Part shown: piece after piece, positions 7,920 through 16,636 of the stretch | How the letters are laid out: each line of letters begins with the position of its first letter | Position numbering within the stretch: the stretch's first letter is position 1 | Assembly: GCF_000372465.1 (NCBI RefSeq) | Contig: NZ_AQUZ01000067.1 | Coordinates: forward strand, 1-45,623 | Direction: 5' to 3' | DNA: 45,623 nt | Source: Kribbella catacumbae DSM 19601 | GTDB taxonomy: Bacteria; Actinomycetota; Actinomycetes; Propionibacteriales; Kribbellaceae | Program-made: the position numbers and the translations under genes | Notes under the pieces: model-generated | The model's database searches: none | Seen by the model: only the letters and a program-made list of their open reading frames with translations | Told to the model about the DNA's origin: nothing

Positions 7920-7969
7920 AGCATACCGTGATGTTCGGAAATGGCGTCAATCGTTCTGGGGAGGATGTC

Positions 7970-9226
7970 GTGGATCTCAGACTCAGGTCACAGCTCGCCG
8001 GCCAGCGGATGGCCCTTCAGGTACTCCGGCTGCTCGGCGACCCGGTCAGCGAGTACACCGCCGAGCGCTGGCGGGCCGATCCGTACCCGCAGCTCGAGCG
8101 AATTCGCCAGCGGGGCCCGCTCTGGAAGTCGCTGTCCGGCGTGTGGGTCGCCACGTCGTACGACGTTTGCTCCGCGCTGCTGCGGGACCGGCGGATCGGA
8201 GTACGGCATGCCGACGGGCGGCCGCCGTACTCGATCAGCATGCACAAGGTGCCACCGCCGTGGATGCATACGTTCCTGGAGATGGATGCCCCGGACCACA
8301 CCCGGCTGCGGCGACTCGCGACACCCGCGTTCGCGCGCAGCAAGATGCCGGCCTACCGGAGCCGGATCGAGGCGGTCACCGACGGACTGGTCGACCGGAT
8401 GCGGGAGCTCGGCGAGTTCGACCTGGTTCGCGAGTTCGCCAGGCCGCTGCCGATCACGGTGATCAGCGACCTGCTCGGCATCCCAGACGGGGACAACGAG
8501 ACGTTTGCCCACTACGGGCGGATCGTCGGGGCATCGCTCGATATGGAAGCCATGAGTCAGGTGGAGGAGGTCCAGGAGGTCAGCATCGCGCTGCGCAGGC
8601 TGTTCGCCGAGCTAATCGACGAGCGCTCGGTGAACCCCGGTGACGACGTGATCAGCACGCTGGTCGTCGCCCTGCGGGAGGACGAGCTCACCCCGGAGGA
8701 GCTGATGACAACGGCCGGCCTGCTGTTGCTCGCCGGCTTCGAGACGACGGTGAACCTGCTGGGCAACGGGGTCCGGCTGCTGCTCGATCACCCCGAGCAG
8801 TGGCGTGCGCTCTGCGCCGACCCCAGCCTCGCGCCGCAGGTCGTGGAAGAGGTACTGCGCTTCGAGACGCCCTTCCAGTACGGCGCCCGCTTCACCCATG
8901 AGCCGATCGAGGTCGACACCGGCCGCGGCATCGTGAAGCTTCCCGCCGACGCGGAGGTGTTGATCCTGTTCGGCCTGGCCAACCGGGACCCGGAGGTGTT
9001 CGACCGGCCCGGCCAGTTCGACATCTGGCGGGTGCCGGACCAGGAGCACCTCGCCTTCGCGAACGGAGCGCACTATTGTCTGGGCGCTCCGCTCGCGCGA
9101 CTCGAGGGTGAGATCGCGTTCCGGACACTCGCGACCCGGCTGCCGTCGTTACGGCGTACCGGGCCGGAAGAGTGGCGGATGTCCAGCTTGGTGCGTGGTG
9201 TCAGTGCTTTGCCGGTAGCTGCCTAA
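7970..9226 (+). CDS. cytochrome P450
   Basis: A soluble bacterial class P450 of about 418 residues. It has the I-helix oxygen-activation motif LLAGFETT, the K-helix ExxR in VVEEVLRFE, and the heme loop FANGAHYCLG with the thiolate ligand Cys370. The heme loop has Ala where the consensus FGxGxHxCxG has Gly, a change seen in active P450s. A monooxygenase using external ferredoxin and reductase is expected; neither is encoded here. I chose GTG at 7970 because GGGGAGG lies five bases before it; in-frame starts at 7928 would add 14 residues and overlap the operator region. It is divergent from the TetR gene, and its last four bases overlap the tail of the convergent GH13 gene. Substrate unknown. 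Confidence 0.92.
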   Translation: MDLRLRSQLAGQRMALQVLRLLGDPVSEYTAERWRADPYPQLERIRQRGPLWKSLSGVWVATSYDVCSALLRDRRIGVRHADGRPPYSISMHKVPPPWMHTFLEMDAPDHTRLRRLATPAFARSKMPAYRSRIEAVTDGLVDRMRELGEFDLVREFARPLPITVISDLLGIPDGDNETFAHYGRIVGASLDMEAMSQVEEVQEVSIALRRLFAELIDERSVNPGDDVISTLVVALREDELTPEELMTTAGLLLLAGFETTVNLLGNGVRLLLDHPEQWRALCADPSLAPQVVEEVLRFETPFQYGARFTHEPIEVDTGRGIVKLPADAEVLILFGLANRDPEVFDRPGQFDIWRVPDQEHLAFANGAHYCLGAPLARLEGEIAFRTLATRLPSLRRTGPEEWRMSSLVRGVSALPVAA

Positions 9227-10875
9227 AGGGTCTTCAGCCACACAGTGGCGTCCACCGGCAGCTTGCCGTCGGTGGGTGACTCGCTGGACAGCAGTACTTC
9301 GGTGTCGCCCGGCAGGTCGAGTGGCTCGTCGCTCAGGTTGACCACGCAGCGGAAGCCCGGGTCGCGGGTGAACGACAGCACGCCCTCTGGTGCATCGGTG
9401 TCCCACTCCAGCCGGCCCTCGCCAAGAGCTTCCTGCTCGTGGCGGATGCGCAGTGCTGCCTTGTAGAGAGCGAGATGGCTGTTGGAGTCGGTCGCCTGGG
9501 CTTCTGCCGTCAGGGGCGCCCAGTCGGCCGGCTGCGGCAGCCACGGCTGACCGTCGCCACTACCGAACCCGTACGGCGGTTCGCTGCCGCTCCACGGGAT
9601 CGGCACGCGACAGCCGTCGCGCCCGCGCACTGTGTGACCCGACCGCTCCCACGTGGGGTCGTCCAGCACCTCCTCCGGTAGGTCCTCGACCTCCGGCAGG
9701 CCCAACTCGTCGCCCTGGTAGATGTACGCGCCACCGGGTAGCGCCAGCTCCAGCAGCGCGGCAGCCCGGGCCCGGCGCAGGCCGAGCGCCAAGTCCGTCC
9801 GCACGGTGCCCGCAGGCATACCCGCCTCCTTCTGGTCGCGACCGTAGCGGGTGCGGTGCCGGATTGTGTCGTGGTTGCTCAGCACCCAGGTGGCAGGTGC
9901 GCCGACGGCCCAGAGGTGCTCAGTGGTGTGGTCGATGACCTCACGCAGTTCGGCGGCGCTCCACGGGCATTGCAGGGCGTCGAAGTTGAAGGCCGAGTGG
10001 AGCTCGTTCGGCCGGACGTACTGGGCGAGCCGATCCGCCGGGGACAGCCATGCCTCGGCGACGAAGACCCGCGGGCCGAGTGGTGTGCCGGCGTACTCGT
10101 CGGCGATCATCCGCCAGCGCTGGTGGATGAGATGTACGCCGGGCTGGTCGTACGTCGGATGGCCTTCGTACTTGTCCCGCGTGACATCGCCGTCCGGGCC
10201 GGGCACCACGTCGGGCAGGGACGCGTCCTTCGCCATCGAGTCGGCCACGTCGATCCGGAAACCGTCGACTCCGCGATCGAACCAGAACCGCAGGATCGAG
10301 TCGAACTCCTCGATCACCTTCGGGTGATCCCAGTTCCAGTCGGGCTGGCTGATGTCGAACAAGTGCAGGTACCACTGACCATCGTCGATGCGGGTCCAGG
10401 CCCCACCGCCGAAGGCCGCCGGCCAGTTCGTCGGCGGCTCTGAGCCGTCAGGGCCCTTGCCGTCGCGGAACCAGAACAGGTCCCGCTCGGGCGAGCCCTT
10501 GCCCGCCGCCAGCGCCGCCTTGAACGCGGGGTGCTCCCAGGAGCAGTGGTTCGGCACCAGGTCGATCAGGATCCGCATCCCCAGCGCGTGCGCCTCGCCG
10601 ATCAGCGCGTCGGCGTCGGCCAGCGTGCCGAACTCCGGGTTGATGTCGCGATAGTCGGACACGTCGTACCCGCCGTCGAGCAGTGGGGACGGGTACCACG
10701 GGCTGATCCAGATCGCGTCGATGCCGAGCTCGGCCAGGTACGGCAGCCGGGCGCGGATCCCGTTCACGTCGCCGGTCCCGTCACCGTCCGCGTCCGCGAA
10801 CGACCGCGGGTAGACCTGGTACACGACGGCGCTACGCCACCACTCGTCAGCTGGTCTGGTTGCTCCTTCAGTCAT
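9223..10875 (-). CDS. aglA: GH13 family alpha-glucosidase
   Basis: A 550-residue cytoplasmic glycoside hydrolase of family 13 (oligo-1,6-glucosidase/alpha-glucosidase type). It opens with WWRSAVVYQVYPRSFADADG, then GDVNGIRARLPYL. Region I is DLVPNHCS and region II GFRIDVAD, with nucleophile Asp209. Region III is FVAEAW with acid/base Glu274, and region IV is VLSNHD with Asp336. All catalytic residues are present. There is no signal peptide, so it acts on imported disaccharides. It probably splits maltose, trehalose-like or other alpha-glucosides brought in by the importer at 3.7-7.0 kb, although the TetR/P450 genes separate them and the strands differ. The ATG at 10875 is preceded by GAAAGG. 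The symbol follows Streptomyces alpha-glucoside loci and is tentative. No LacI-type regulator is adjacent, which is unusual for such loci. Confidence 0.85.
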   Translation of the reverse strand: MTEGATRPADEWWRSAVVYQVYPRSFADADGDGTGDVNGIRARLPYLAELGIDAIWISPWYPSPLLDGGYDVSDYRDINPEFGTLADADALIGEAHALGMRILIDLVPNHCSWEHPAFKAALAAGKGSPERDLFWFRDGKGPDGSEPPTNWPAAFGGGAWTRIDDGQWYLHLFDISQPDWNWDHPKVIEEFDSILRFWFDRGVDGFRIDVADSMAKDASLPDVVPGPDGDVTRDKYEGHPTYDQPGVHLIHQRWRMIADEYAGTPLGPRVFVAEAWLSPADRLAQYVRPNELHSAFNFDALQCPWSAAELREVIDHTTEHLWAVGAPATWVLSNHDTIRHRTRYGRDQKEAGMPAGTVRTDLALGLRRARAAALLELALPGGAYIYQGDELGLPEVEDLPEEVLDDPTWERSGHTVRGRDGCRVPIPWSGSEPPYGFGSGDGQPWLPQPADWAPLTAEAQATDSNSHLALYKAALRIRHEQEALGEGRLEWDTDAPEGVLSFTRDPGFRCVVNLSDEPLDLPGDTEVLLSSESPTDGKLPVDATVWLKTL

Positions 10876-11056
10876 GCCGTCCAGCCTTTCACGGCCGGGC
10901 AAGCGCGCTGTGACGGTCGTCTCAGCCTGTACCCCGGCTGTCGCAACGTGTGCGGAGGTGGCTAGTCTCAGGCCGACGGAACGCGCCGGCGACCGTGCCC
11001 TCCGCACCGCAGCCTGCCGCGGCCTAACTCGAACAGGCGAGAGAGGGACCACACTC

Positions 11057-12229
11057 GTGGATCTGATGGAGTACCAGGCGAAGTCTGTCTTCGCCAAGCA
11101 CGGTGTACGGACGACGGTGGGTGAAGTCGTCCACACGCCCGAGGAAGCCCGCGCGGCGGCCGAGAAGCTCGGTGGCACCGTGGTCGTCAAGGCCCAGGTG
11201 CTGACCGGTGGCCGCGGCAAGGCCGGCGGCGTCAAGCTGGCCTCCTCGCCCGATGAGGCGGAGGAGAAGGCCCGCGAGATCCTCGGTCTGGACATCAAGG
11301 GTCACATCGTCAAGACGCTGAACATCGTGCCGGCCGCGGCGATCGCGGAGGAGTACTACTTCTCCTTCCTGATCGACCGGGCCAACCGCAACTACCTCTG
11401 CATCGCCTCCGCCGCCGGCGGGATGGAGATCGAGGAGGTCGCGCACACGAACCCGGACGCGGTCGCCAAGATCTCGATCGACCCGGCCACCGGTGTCGAT
11501 GAGGCGAAGGCCCGGGAGATCGCCGAGGCGGCGAAGTACCCGGCCGACATCCTCGACGCCGTCGTACCGGAGATCGTGAAGCTCTACCAGGTGTTCCTGG
11601 CCGAGGACGCGACGCTGGTCGAGGTGAACCCGCTGGTCAAGCTCAAGGACGGCAACGTCGAGGCGCTCGACGGCAAGGTCAGCCTGGACGAGAACGCCGA
11701 CTTCCGGCACCCGGAGCACGCGGCGTTCGCCGACGCGTCCGCCGAGGACCCGCTGGAGGCCGCGGCCAAGGCCAAGGGCCTGAACTACGTGAAGCTCGAC
11801 GGCTCCGTCGGCATCATCGGCAACGGCGCCGGCCTGGTCATGTCGACGCTCGACGTGGTCGCGTACGCCGGTGAGGAGTTCGGGGGCGTCAAGCCCGCCA
11901 ACTTCCTCGACATCGGTGGTGGCGCCTCGGCCGAGGTGATGGCCAACGGGCTGGAGATCATCATCTCCGACTCGCAGGTGGAGAGTGTCTTCGTCAACGT
12001 CTTCGGCGGTATCACCGCCTGTGACGCGGTCGCGAACGGCATCGTGCAGGCGTTCGAGCTGCTGGCGAGCCGGGACGAGCACGTCGACAAGCCGCTGGTC
12101 GTCCGGCTGGACGGCAACAACGCCGAGGAGGGCCGCCGGATCCTCGACGAGGCGAATCTGCCCGGACTCGAACGGGTCGACACGATGGACGGCGCCGCCA
12201 AGCGGGCCGCCGAGCTGGCTGCGAAGTAA
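11057..12229 (+). CDS. sucC: succinate-CoA ligase (ADP-forming), beta subunit
   Basis: A 390-residue beta subunit of the citric-acid-cycle enzyme that converts succinyl-CoA to succinate with formation of a nucleoside triphosphate. An N-terminal ATP-grasp fold begins MDLMEYQAKSVFAKHGV, then VVKAQVLTGGRGKAGGVK. The C-terminal CoA-ligase domain contains IIGNGAGLVMSTLDVV and FVNVFGGITACDAVANGI. Length is normal for the family. The GTG at 11057 has GAGAGGG nine bases upstream; longer in-frame starts add non-family sequence. A possible -10 element, TAGTCT, lies at 10963-10968. It is followed 12 bases later by sucD, so the pair is one operon ending at the 13163 terminator. Confidence 0.97.
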   Translation: MDLMEYQAKSVFAKHGVRTTVGEVVHTPEEARAAAEKLGGTVVVKAQVLTGGRGKAGGVKLASSPDEAEEKAREILGLDIKGHIVKTLNIVPAAAIAEEYYFSFLIDRANRNYLCIASAAGGMEIEEVAHTNPDAVAKISIDPATGVDEAKAREIAEAAKYPADILDAVVPEIVKLYQVFLAEDATLVEVNPLVKLKDGNVEALDGKVSLDENADFRHPEHAAFADASAEDPLEAAAKAKGLNYVKLDGSVGIIGNGAGLVMSTLDVVAYAGEEFGGVKPANFLDIGGGASAEVMANGLEIIISDSQVESVFVNVFGGITACDAVANGIVQAFELLASRDEHVDKPLVVRLDGNNAEEGRRILDEANLPGLERVDTMDGAAKRAAELAAK

Positions 12230-12241
12230 GGGATCGCTGAA

Positions 12242-13147
12242 ATGTCTATCTTCCTGACCAAGGACAGCAAAGTCGTCGTCCAGGGCATGACCGGCTCGGA
12301 AGGCACCAAGCACACCACCCGGATGCTTGCCTCCGGCACCAACATCGTCGGCGGCGTGAACCCGCGCAAGGCCGGCCAGTCCGTTAAATTCTCAGCCTTC
12401 GACGGCCAAGACACTGAGGTCGCGGTCTTCGGTACCGTCGCGGACGCGATCAAGGAGACCGGCGCCGACGTGTCGATCATCTTCGTGCCGCCGAAGTTCA
12501 CCAAGGACGCGGTGCTCGAGGCGATCGAGGCCGGCATGCCGCTGGTCGTGGTGATCACCGAGGGCGTACCGGTGCACGACACCGCCGCCTTCCACGCCGC
12601 CGCGCAGGCCTCCGGCACGACCCGGATCATCGGGCCGAACTGCCCGGGCATCATCACCCCCGGTGAGTCCAACGCCGGCATCATCCCGGCGAACATCGCC
12701 GGCGCCGGCCGGATCGGCCTGGTGTCGAAGTCGGGCACGCTGACCTACCAGATGATGTACGAGCTGAGCGACATCGGCTTCTCCACCGCGATCGGTATCG
12801 GCGGCGACCCGATCGTCGGGACCACCCACATCGACGCGCTGCGGGCGTTCCAGGACGACCCGGACACCGACGCGATCGTGATGATCGGCGAGATCGGAGG
12901 CGACGCCGAGGAGCGCGCGGCGGCGTTCATCAAGGAGAACGTGACCAAGCCGGTCGTCGGCTACGTGGCCGGCTTCACGGCTCCCGAGGGTAAGACGATG
13001 GGCCACGCCGGCGCCATCGTCTCCGGCTCCTCAGGCACCGCGGCCGCCAAGCAGGAAGCTCTCGAAGCAGTAGGCGTCAAGGTCGGCAAGACCCCGACCG
13101 AAACCGCCAACCTGATGCGCGAAATCATGCAGAACCTCACCAAGTAA
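12242..13147 (+). CDS. sucD: succinate-CoA ligase, alpha subunit
   Basis: A 301-residue alpha subunit. It has an N-terminal CoA-binding Rossmann domain (VVQGMTGSEGTKHT, then GGVNPRKAGQ) and the SKSGTLTYQ segment. The phosphorylated active-site His255 lies in GKTMGHAGAIVSG. It forms a heterotetramer with SucC and carries the phosphohistidine intermediate. It starts 12 bases after the sucC stop and is closed by a strong hairpin terminator. Confidence 0.97.
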   Translation: MSIFLTKDSKVVVQGMTGSEGTKHTTRMLASGTNIVGGVNPRKAGQSVKFSAFDGQDTEVAVFGTVADAIKETGADVSIIFVPPKFTKDAVLEAIEAGMPLVVVITEGVPVHDTAAFHAAAQASGTTRIIGPNCPGIITPGESNAGIIPANIAGAGRIGLVSKSGTLTYQMMYELSDIGFSTAIGIGGDPIVGTTHIDALRAFQDDPDTDAIVMIGEIGGDAEERAAAFIKENVTKPVVGYVAGFTAPEGKTMGHAGAIVSGSSGTAAAKQEALEAVGVKVGKTPTETANLMREIMQNLTK

Positions 13148-13162
13148 CACCCAGCAGCACCA

Positions 13163-13194
13163 AGCAGGCCCCCGGGATCACCCGGGGGCCTGCT
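13163..13194. terminator. terminator between sucD and the convergent anchored-protein gene
   Basis: A perfect 14-bp stem, AGCAGGCCCCCGGG paired with its complement, with a 4-base ATCA loop. It starts 16 bases after the sucD stop and ends 15 bases before the stop of the leftward gene, so it can serve both strands. Confidence 0.9.
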
Positions 13195-13208
13195 GGCGTT
13201 GCAGCGAT

Positions 13209-14543
13209 CTACTTGTACGACGCCGAGCGTTCGGCGGCCCGGATCAGGACCTCGTTGAAGGCTGAGTTGGCGATGTCCAGGTCTTCGAGCAGGGGGTAGA
13301 GGACGTAGACGGCGCGGGAGCCGGCCGCGGCGATGCCGATCCGGTAGGTGAAGATCTTGCCGCCGCCGGTGTCGTAGGAGACTCGCCAGCTCTCGCCCTT
13401 GATGCTGCCGAGCGTCACCTCGCCGGTCTGCTTGACCGTTGCGTTCGAGGTCGTCTTCTTGCAGCCGTCCACGGCTTTGCGGATGTCGCTGACGAAGCTG
13501 CTCGCCGCGGCCGGGGTGGCGAACGCGGCCACCATCGTGTCCAGCCCGAACTCGGTCGGCACCTTGGCCTCCGGTACGACGTACGTCTGCGACTTGTACG
13601 CCTTGGCCTTCGCCTTCTTCAGGTCGAGCCGGTCGCAGCCGGTGCCCTTCGGGGTGGTGCTCCCGGTGCTCACCCAGGGCTTGTCGATGCTCGGCAGGAC
13701 CGGCAGGTCGATCGGTGCCATGAAGCCGGCCGGCTCGGTGGTCGGCAGCAGTCCGGGCTTGGCCGTCGGCGTACCGGTTGTGCATTTCGCCTCGGCGCAG
13801 ATCCGCTTCAGCGCGGCGCCGGCAGTGGCGATCACGCTCTCCGGCTTGGGCGGGGTGGTGCCGACCGTGTCGTACTCCACCACCATCGTCGCCTGGCCGG
13901 CGGTGCTCACGCTGATCGTGCGGTACTTGTTCGTCTTGGGACCGGGCTGGCCGAAGACGGCCACCACACCCTTGCTGCCGAGGCCCTGCGTCGTGTAGCT
14001 GGTGATCAGCCGGATCTGCGGGGTGTTGCAGGCGCTGAGCCAGCCGAGGATCGTCGAGTACGCCTTGCCGGCCGCGGCCTCGTCGTTGGAGACCTCGACG
14101 TACTGGACGGCCGTGTCCTTGGTCGACGGGTTGCGGAAGTTGCGGATCCACGTCCGGATACCGGCCGGGTCGGCGAAGCGCTGCGACTGGCAGACGAAGG
14201 ACTTGTCCGGGGCGTTGCTGCCGTTGTCGGTGCTGGCGACGGCCCATGCTCCGGCGGCCGGGGCGAACTGCTTGGCCGCCGTACCGTCGAGCAGGACCTT
14301 GGCGTCGCCGAGCAGGCCCGAGTCGTTGCCGCCCGGCCGGTCGTCCGGGTTGCTGGACTTGGCGTCGCCGGGGGAGCCGTCACCGCCGAAAGCGTTCAGG
14401 GCCACTATCCCGCCGCCACCGAGGAGTACTGCGACGGCGGCGCCGGCGCCGATCAACTGGTTCCGTCGGCGCGTCTGCTGACGGCGAGCCTCCCGGGCGG
14501 CGGCACGACTGCCGCCCCGCGAGGCGCGGTGGGAACCGGTCAC
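13209..14543 (-). CDS. membrane-anchored extracytoplasmic protein, possible PknH-like sensor repeats
   Basis: A 444-residue protein. A basic cytoplasmic N-terminus (about 30 residues, many Arg) is followed by one membrane helix, LIGAGAAVAVLLGGGGIVAL, and a Gly/Asp/Ser/Pro linker. Two similar alpha/beta extracytoplasmic halves follow (about residues 75-250 and 285-440). Each has scattered Cys residues and segments on FA.....A..FV..I and VVEYD/WRVSYD patterns, which recall PknH-type extracellular sensor domains. That assignment is tentative. I moved the start to the GTG at 14543, where a GGAGG lies ten bases upstream; an in-frame start at 14612 would add unrelated sequence. It is divergent from the DUF6350 gene. 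Function unknown; there is no catalytic motif. Confidence 0.7.
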   Translation of the reverse strand: MTGSHRASRGGSRAAAREARRQQTRRRNQLIGAGAAVAVLLGGGGIVALNAFGGDGSPGDAKSSNPDDRPGGNDSGLLGDAKVLLDGTAAKQFAPAAGAWAVASTDNGSNAPDKSFVCQSQRFADPAGIRTWIRNFRNPSTKDTAVQYVEVSNDEAAAGKAYSTILGWLSACNTPQIRLITSYTTQGLGSKGVVAVFGQPGPKTNKYRTISVSTAGQATMVVEYDTVGTTPPKPESVIATAGAALKRICAEAKCTTGTPTAKPGLLPTTEPAGFMAPIDLPVLPSIDKPWVSTGSTTPKGTGCDRLDLKKAKAKAYKSQTYVVPEAKVPTEFGLDTMVAAFATPAAASSFVSDIRKAVDGCKKTTSNATVKQTGEVTLGSIKGESWRVSYDTGGGKIFTYRIGIAAAGSRAVYVLYPLLEDLDIANSAFNEVLIRAAERSASYK

Positions 14544-14733
14544 TAGTTCTTGACCTCCAGACTGATTCCACCCGACGGTACCTGGTGGCCTGTTGTCATC
14601 CACCCCGACCAAGAAAATGAGACAGCACAGCGAGTAAACGAAGACAGACCACAGCGAGCAAGCGGGCCGAAGTCTTCCATATCCGGCGTGTCAGAACGAG
14701 CAGTCCCCCGGCAGCGGGTGACGATGGCTACAG

Positions 14734-15993
14734 ATGACCGACATGTTGAGCCGTCCGGGCGCCCGTGACGGCGGATCTCACCAGGCGCCCGGGCCCGCCC
14801 AGCCCGACGCCACCGCACCGACCAAGCCGGTAGTCGTTTCGGCCGTGATCGGAGCGGGTGCCTGCCTGCTCACTGGGCTGCTGGCCTGTGCGGTTGTCGC
14901 AGTGATCGGCTGGCTGGCTGCGGCCTTCGGTGGTGCGTCCGGTGCGGTGCGGGCCGGTGCCACTGTGTGGCTGGTCGCTCACAAGGCCGGTGCCACGCTC
15001 GGTGACGCCAGACTCACGATTGCTCCGCTGGGGCTGACTCTGTTCCTCGCCTGGTGTCTGTACCGCGGTGGCCGGTTCACCGCCCGAGTCAGCGGCGCAG
15101 ACGAGACCAAGGACCTCGCAATGGCCTCCGGGGTGTTCGCAGCCGCCTACGGGCTTGGTGCGCTCGTCATCGCGCTCCTGACCTCCGACGGCTCAGTGAA
15201 GATCTCTCCAGCGAGTGCCTTCCTCGGTGCCGCCACACTGGCGTTGATAGCGGGCACGGCCGGGGTACTGGTCGAGTCCGGAGCGGCAGGCGACATCGCC
15301 GAAGCGACTCCACAGGGCCTGCGTGACGCGTTCACTGCCGCTGCGGCCGCAGTACTGACGATCGTGGCCGTCGCAAGCCTCCTGTACGCCGTACTGCTGG
15401 CCGTGCACTTCTCCCGGGTCACCTCGATGCTGGAACTGCTCGACGCCGGTGCTGTCGGCTCAGTGGTCCTCTTCGGCATCTGCTTGATGCTGCTGCCCAA
15501 CATGGTCATCTACGTCGTGGCGTTCCTCGCAGGACCCGGCTTCCAGCTAGGAGTCGGTACGACGATCGCCCCGACCGGGGTAGACGTCGGCAACCTGCCT
15601 GCGCTGCCGCTGCTGGCCGCAGTACCGGCTGATGGCGCGACACCGACGTACCTGCTGGTGCTGACGGCTCTGGTGCCGCTGGCGGCTGGGGTAGTCGCCG
15701 GCTTCGTGGTAGCCCGGCGAGGGCTAGCAGCGGAGGACTCGGATGCGCTGGGCTGGGACGCCTTCGCGCTCCGCGGCGGCATTGCGGCTCTGCTGGCCGG
15801 TGTCGGCTTGCTGGTGCTGATGGTGCTCTCAGGTGGCGCTGCCGGACCGGGCCGGATGGCTGAGGTCGGCGTACCGGCTGCGGTGCCGGCGGCCGGCGTA
15901 CTGGTCGCCGGGATGGCGATCGGCGCGGCCATCACTGCTGCCGCCGTGGCTGCGCGGCGACCGGTTGAGAGCGGGAGCGACCCCGAGCGATAG
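14734..15993 (+). CDS. DUF6350 family integral membrane protein
   Basis: A 419-residue polytopic membrane protein with roughly nine or ten hydrophobic helices rich in Ala, Gly, Leu and Val. It fits the DUF6350 family, which lies directly upstream of purN in many actinobacteria. The N-terminal 30 residues are Pro/Ala-rich and cytoplasmic. It ends 10 bases before purN and is probably co-transcribed with purN and purH. The family's function is not established to my knowledge. An alternative ATG at 14743 differs by three codons. Confidence 0.8.
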   Translation: MTDMLSRPGARDGGSHQAPGPAQPDATAPTKPVVVSAVIGAGACLLTGLLACAVVAVIGWLAAAFGGASGAVRAGATVWLVAHKAGATLGDARLTIAPLGLTLFLAWCLYRGGRFTARVSGADETKDLAMASGVFAAAYGLGALVIALLTSDGSVKISPASAFLGAATLALIAGTAGVLVESGAAGDIAEATPQGLRDAFTAAAAAVLTIVAVASLLYAVLLAVHFSRVTSMLELLDAGAVGSVVLFGICLMLLPNMVIYVVAFLAGPGFQLGVGTTIAPTGVDVGNLPALPLLAAVPADGATPTYLLVLTALVPLAAGVVAGFVVARRGLAAEDSDALGWDAFALRGGIAALLAGVGLLVLMVLSGGAAGPGRMAEVGVPAAVPAAGVLVAGMAIGAAITAAAVAARRPVESGSDPER

Positions 15994-16003
15994 GGTTTGC
16001 CGC

Positions 16004-16636
16004 GTGACAGACCCGGTTGCGCCCACTCCTGAGCCCGCGCGCCTCGTCGTGCTCATCTCCGGTTCCGGCTCGAACCTGCAGGCCCTGCTCGACGCGTGCA
16101 CCGATCCGGCGTACGGCGCCCAAGTGGTGGCCGTCGGTGCGGACCGGGAAGGCATCGCCGGACTGGACCGGGCCGCGAGCGCCGGAGTGCCGACGTTCGT
16201 GCACAAGGTCAAGGAGTACGCCGAGCGGGCCGACTGGGATCGCGCGCTGACCGCGTCCGTCGCGGAGTACCGGCCTGACCTGGTCATCTCGGCCGGGTTC
16301 CTCAAGCTGGTCGGCGACGACTTCCTGAAGAGTTTCGGGGATCGCTACATCAACACCCATAACGCGCTGCTGCCGGCCTTTCCCGGCATCCACGGACCGC
16401 GCGACGCGCTCGAGTACGGCGTCAAGGTGGCCGGCGCGACCCTCTTCTTCGTCGACGGCGGGGTGGACACCGGGCCGATCATCGGCCAGGTCGTCGTACC
16501 GGTCGAGGACGACGACACCGAAGACACCCTGACCGAACGGATCAAGGAGGTCGAACGCCGCCAGCTGGTGGAGTGGGTCGGCCGGCTGGTCCGTAACGGC
16601 TGGACCATCACCGGACGAAAGGTTCGACTGAAGTGA
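16004..16636 (+). CDS. purN: phosphoribosylglycinamide formyltransferase
   Basis: A 210-residue GAR transformylase, third step of de novo purine synthesis; it transfers a formyl group from 10-formyl-THF to GAR. It has the N-terminal LISGSGSNLQALL phosphate-binding motif. The catalytic segment is NTHNALLPAFPGIHG, with the Asn and His of the family (the usual HPSLLP is here HNALLP), and the active-site Asp lies in FFVDGGVDTGPII. I start it at the GTG at 16004; an in-frame start at 15833 would run through the upstream gene. Its stop overlaps the purH start by four bases (GTGA), so translation is coupled. The folD product at 28.3 kb helps supply the formyl donor. Confidence 0.95.
   Translation: MTDPVAPTPEPARLVVLISGSGSNLQALLDACTDPAYGAQVVAVGADREGIAGLDRAASAGVPTFVHKVKEYAERADWDRALTASVAEYRPDLVISAGFLKLVGDDFLKSFGDRYINTHNALLPAFPGIHGPRDALEYGVKVAGATLFFVDGGVDTGPIIGQVVVPVEDDDTEDTLTERIKEVERRQLVEWVGRLVRNGWTITGRKVRLK

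Noticed and set aside
10874..11056. N-terminal extension of SucC in the open frame
   Set aside because: The extra residues do not fit the ATP-grasp family, and the GTG at 11057 has a good ribosome site.
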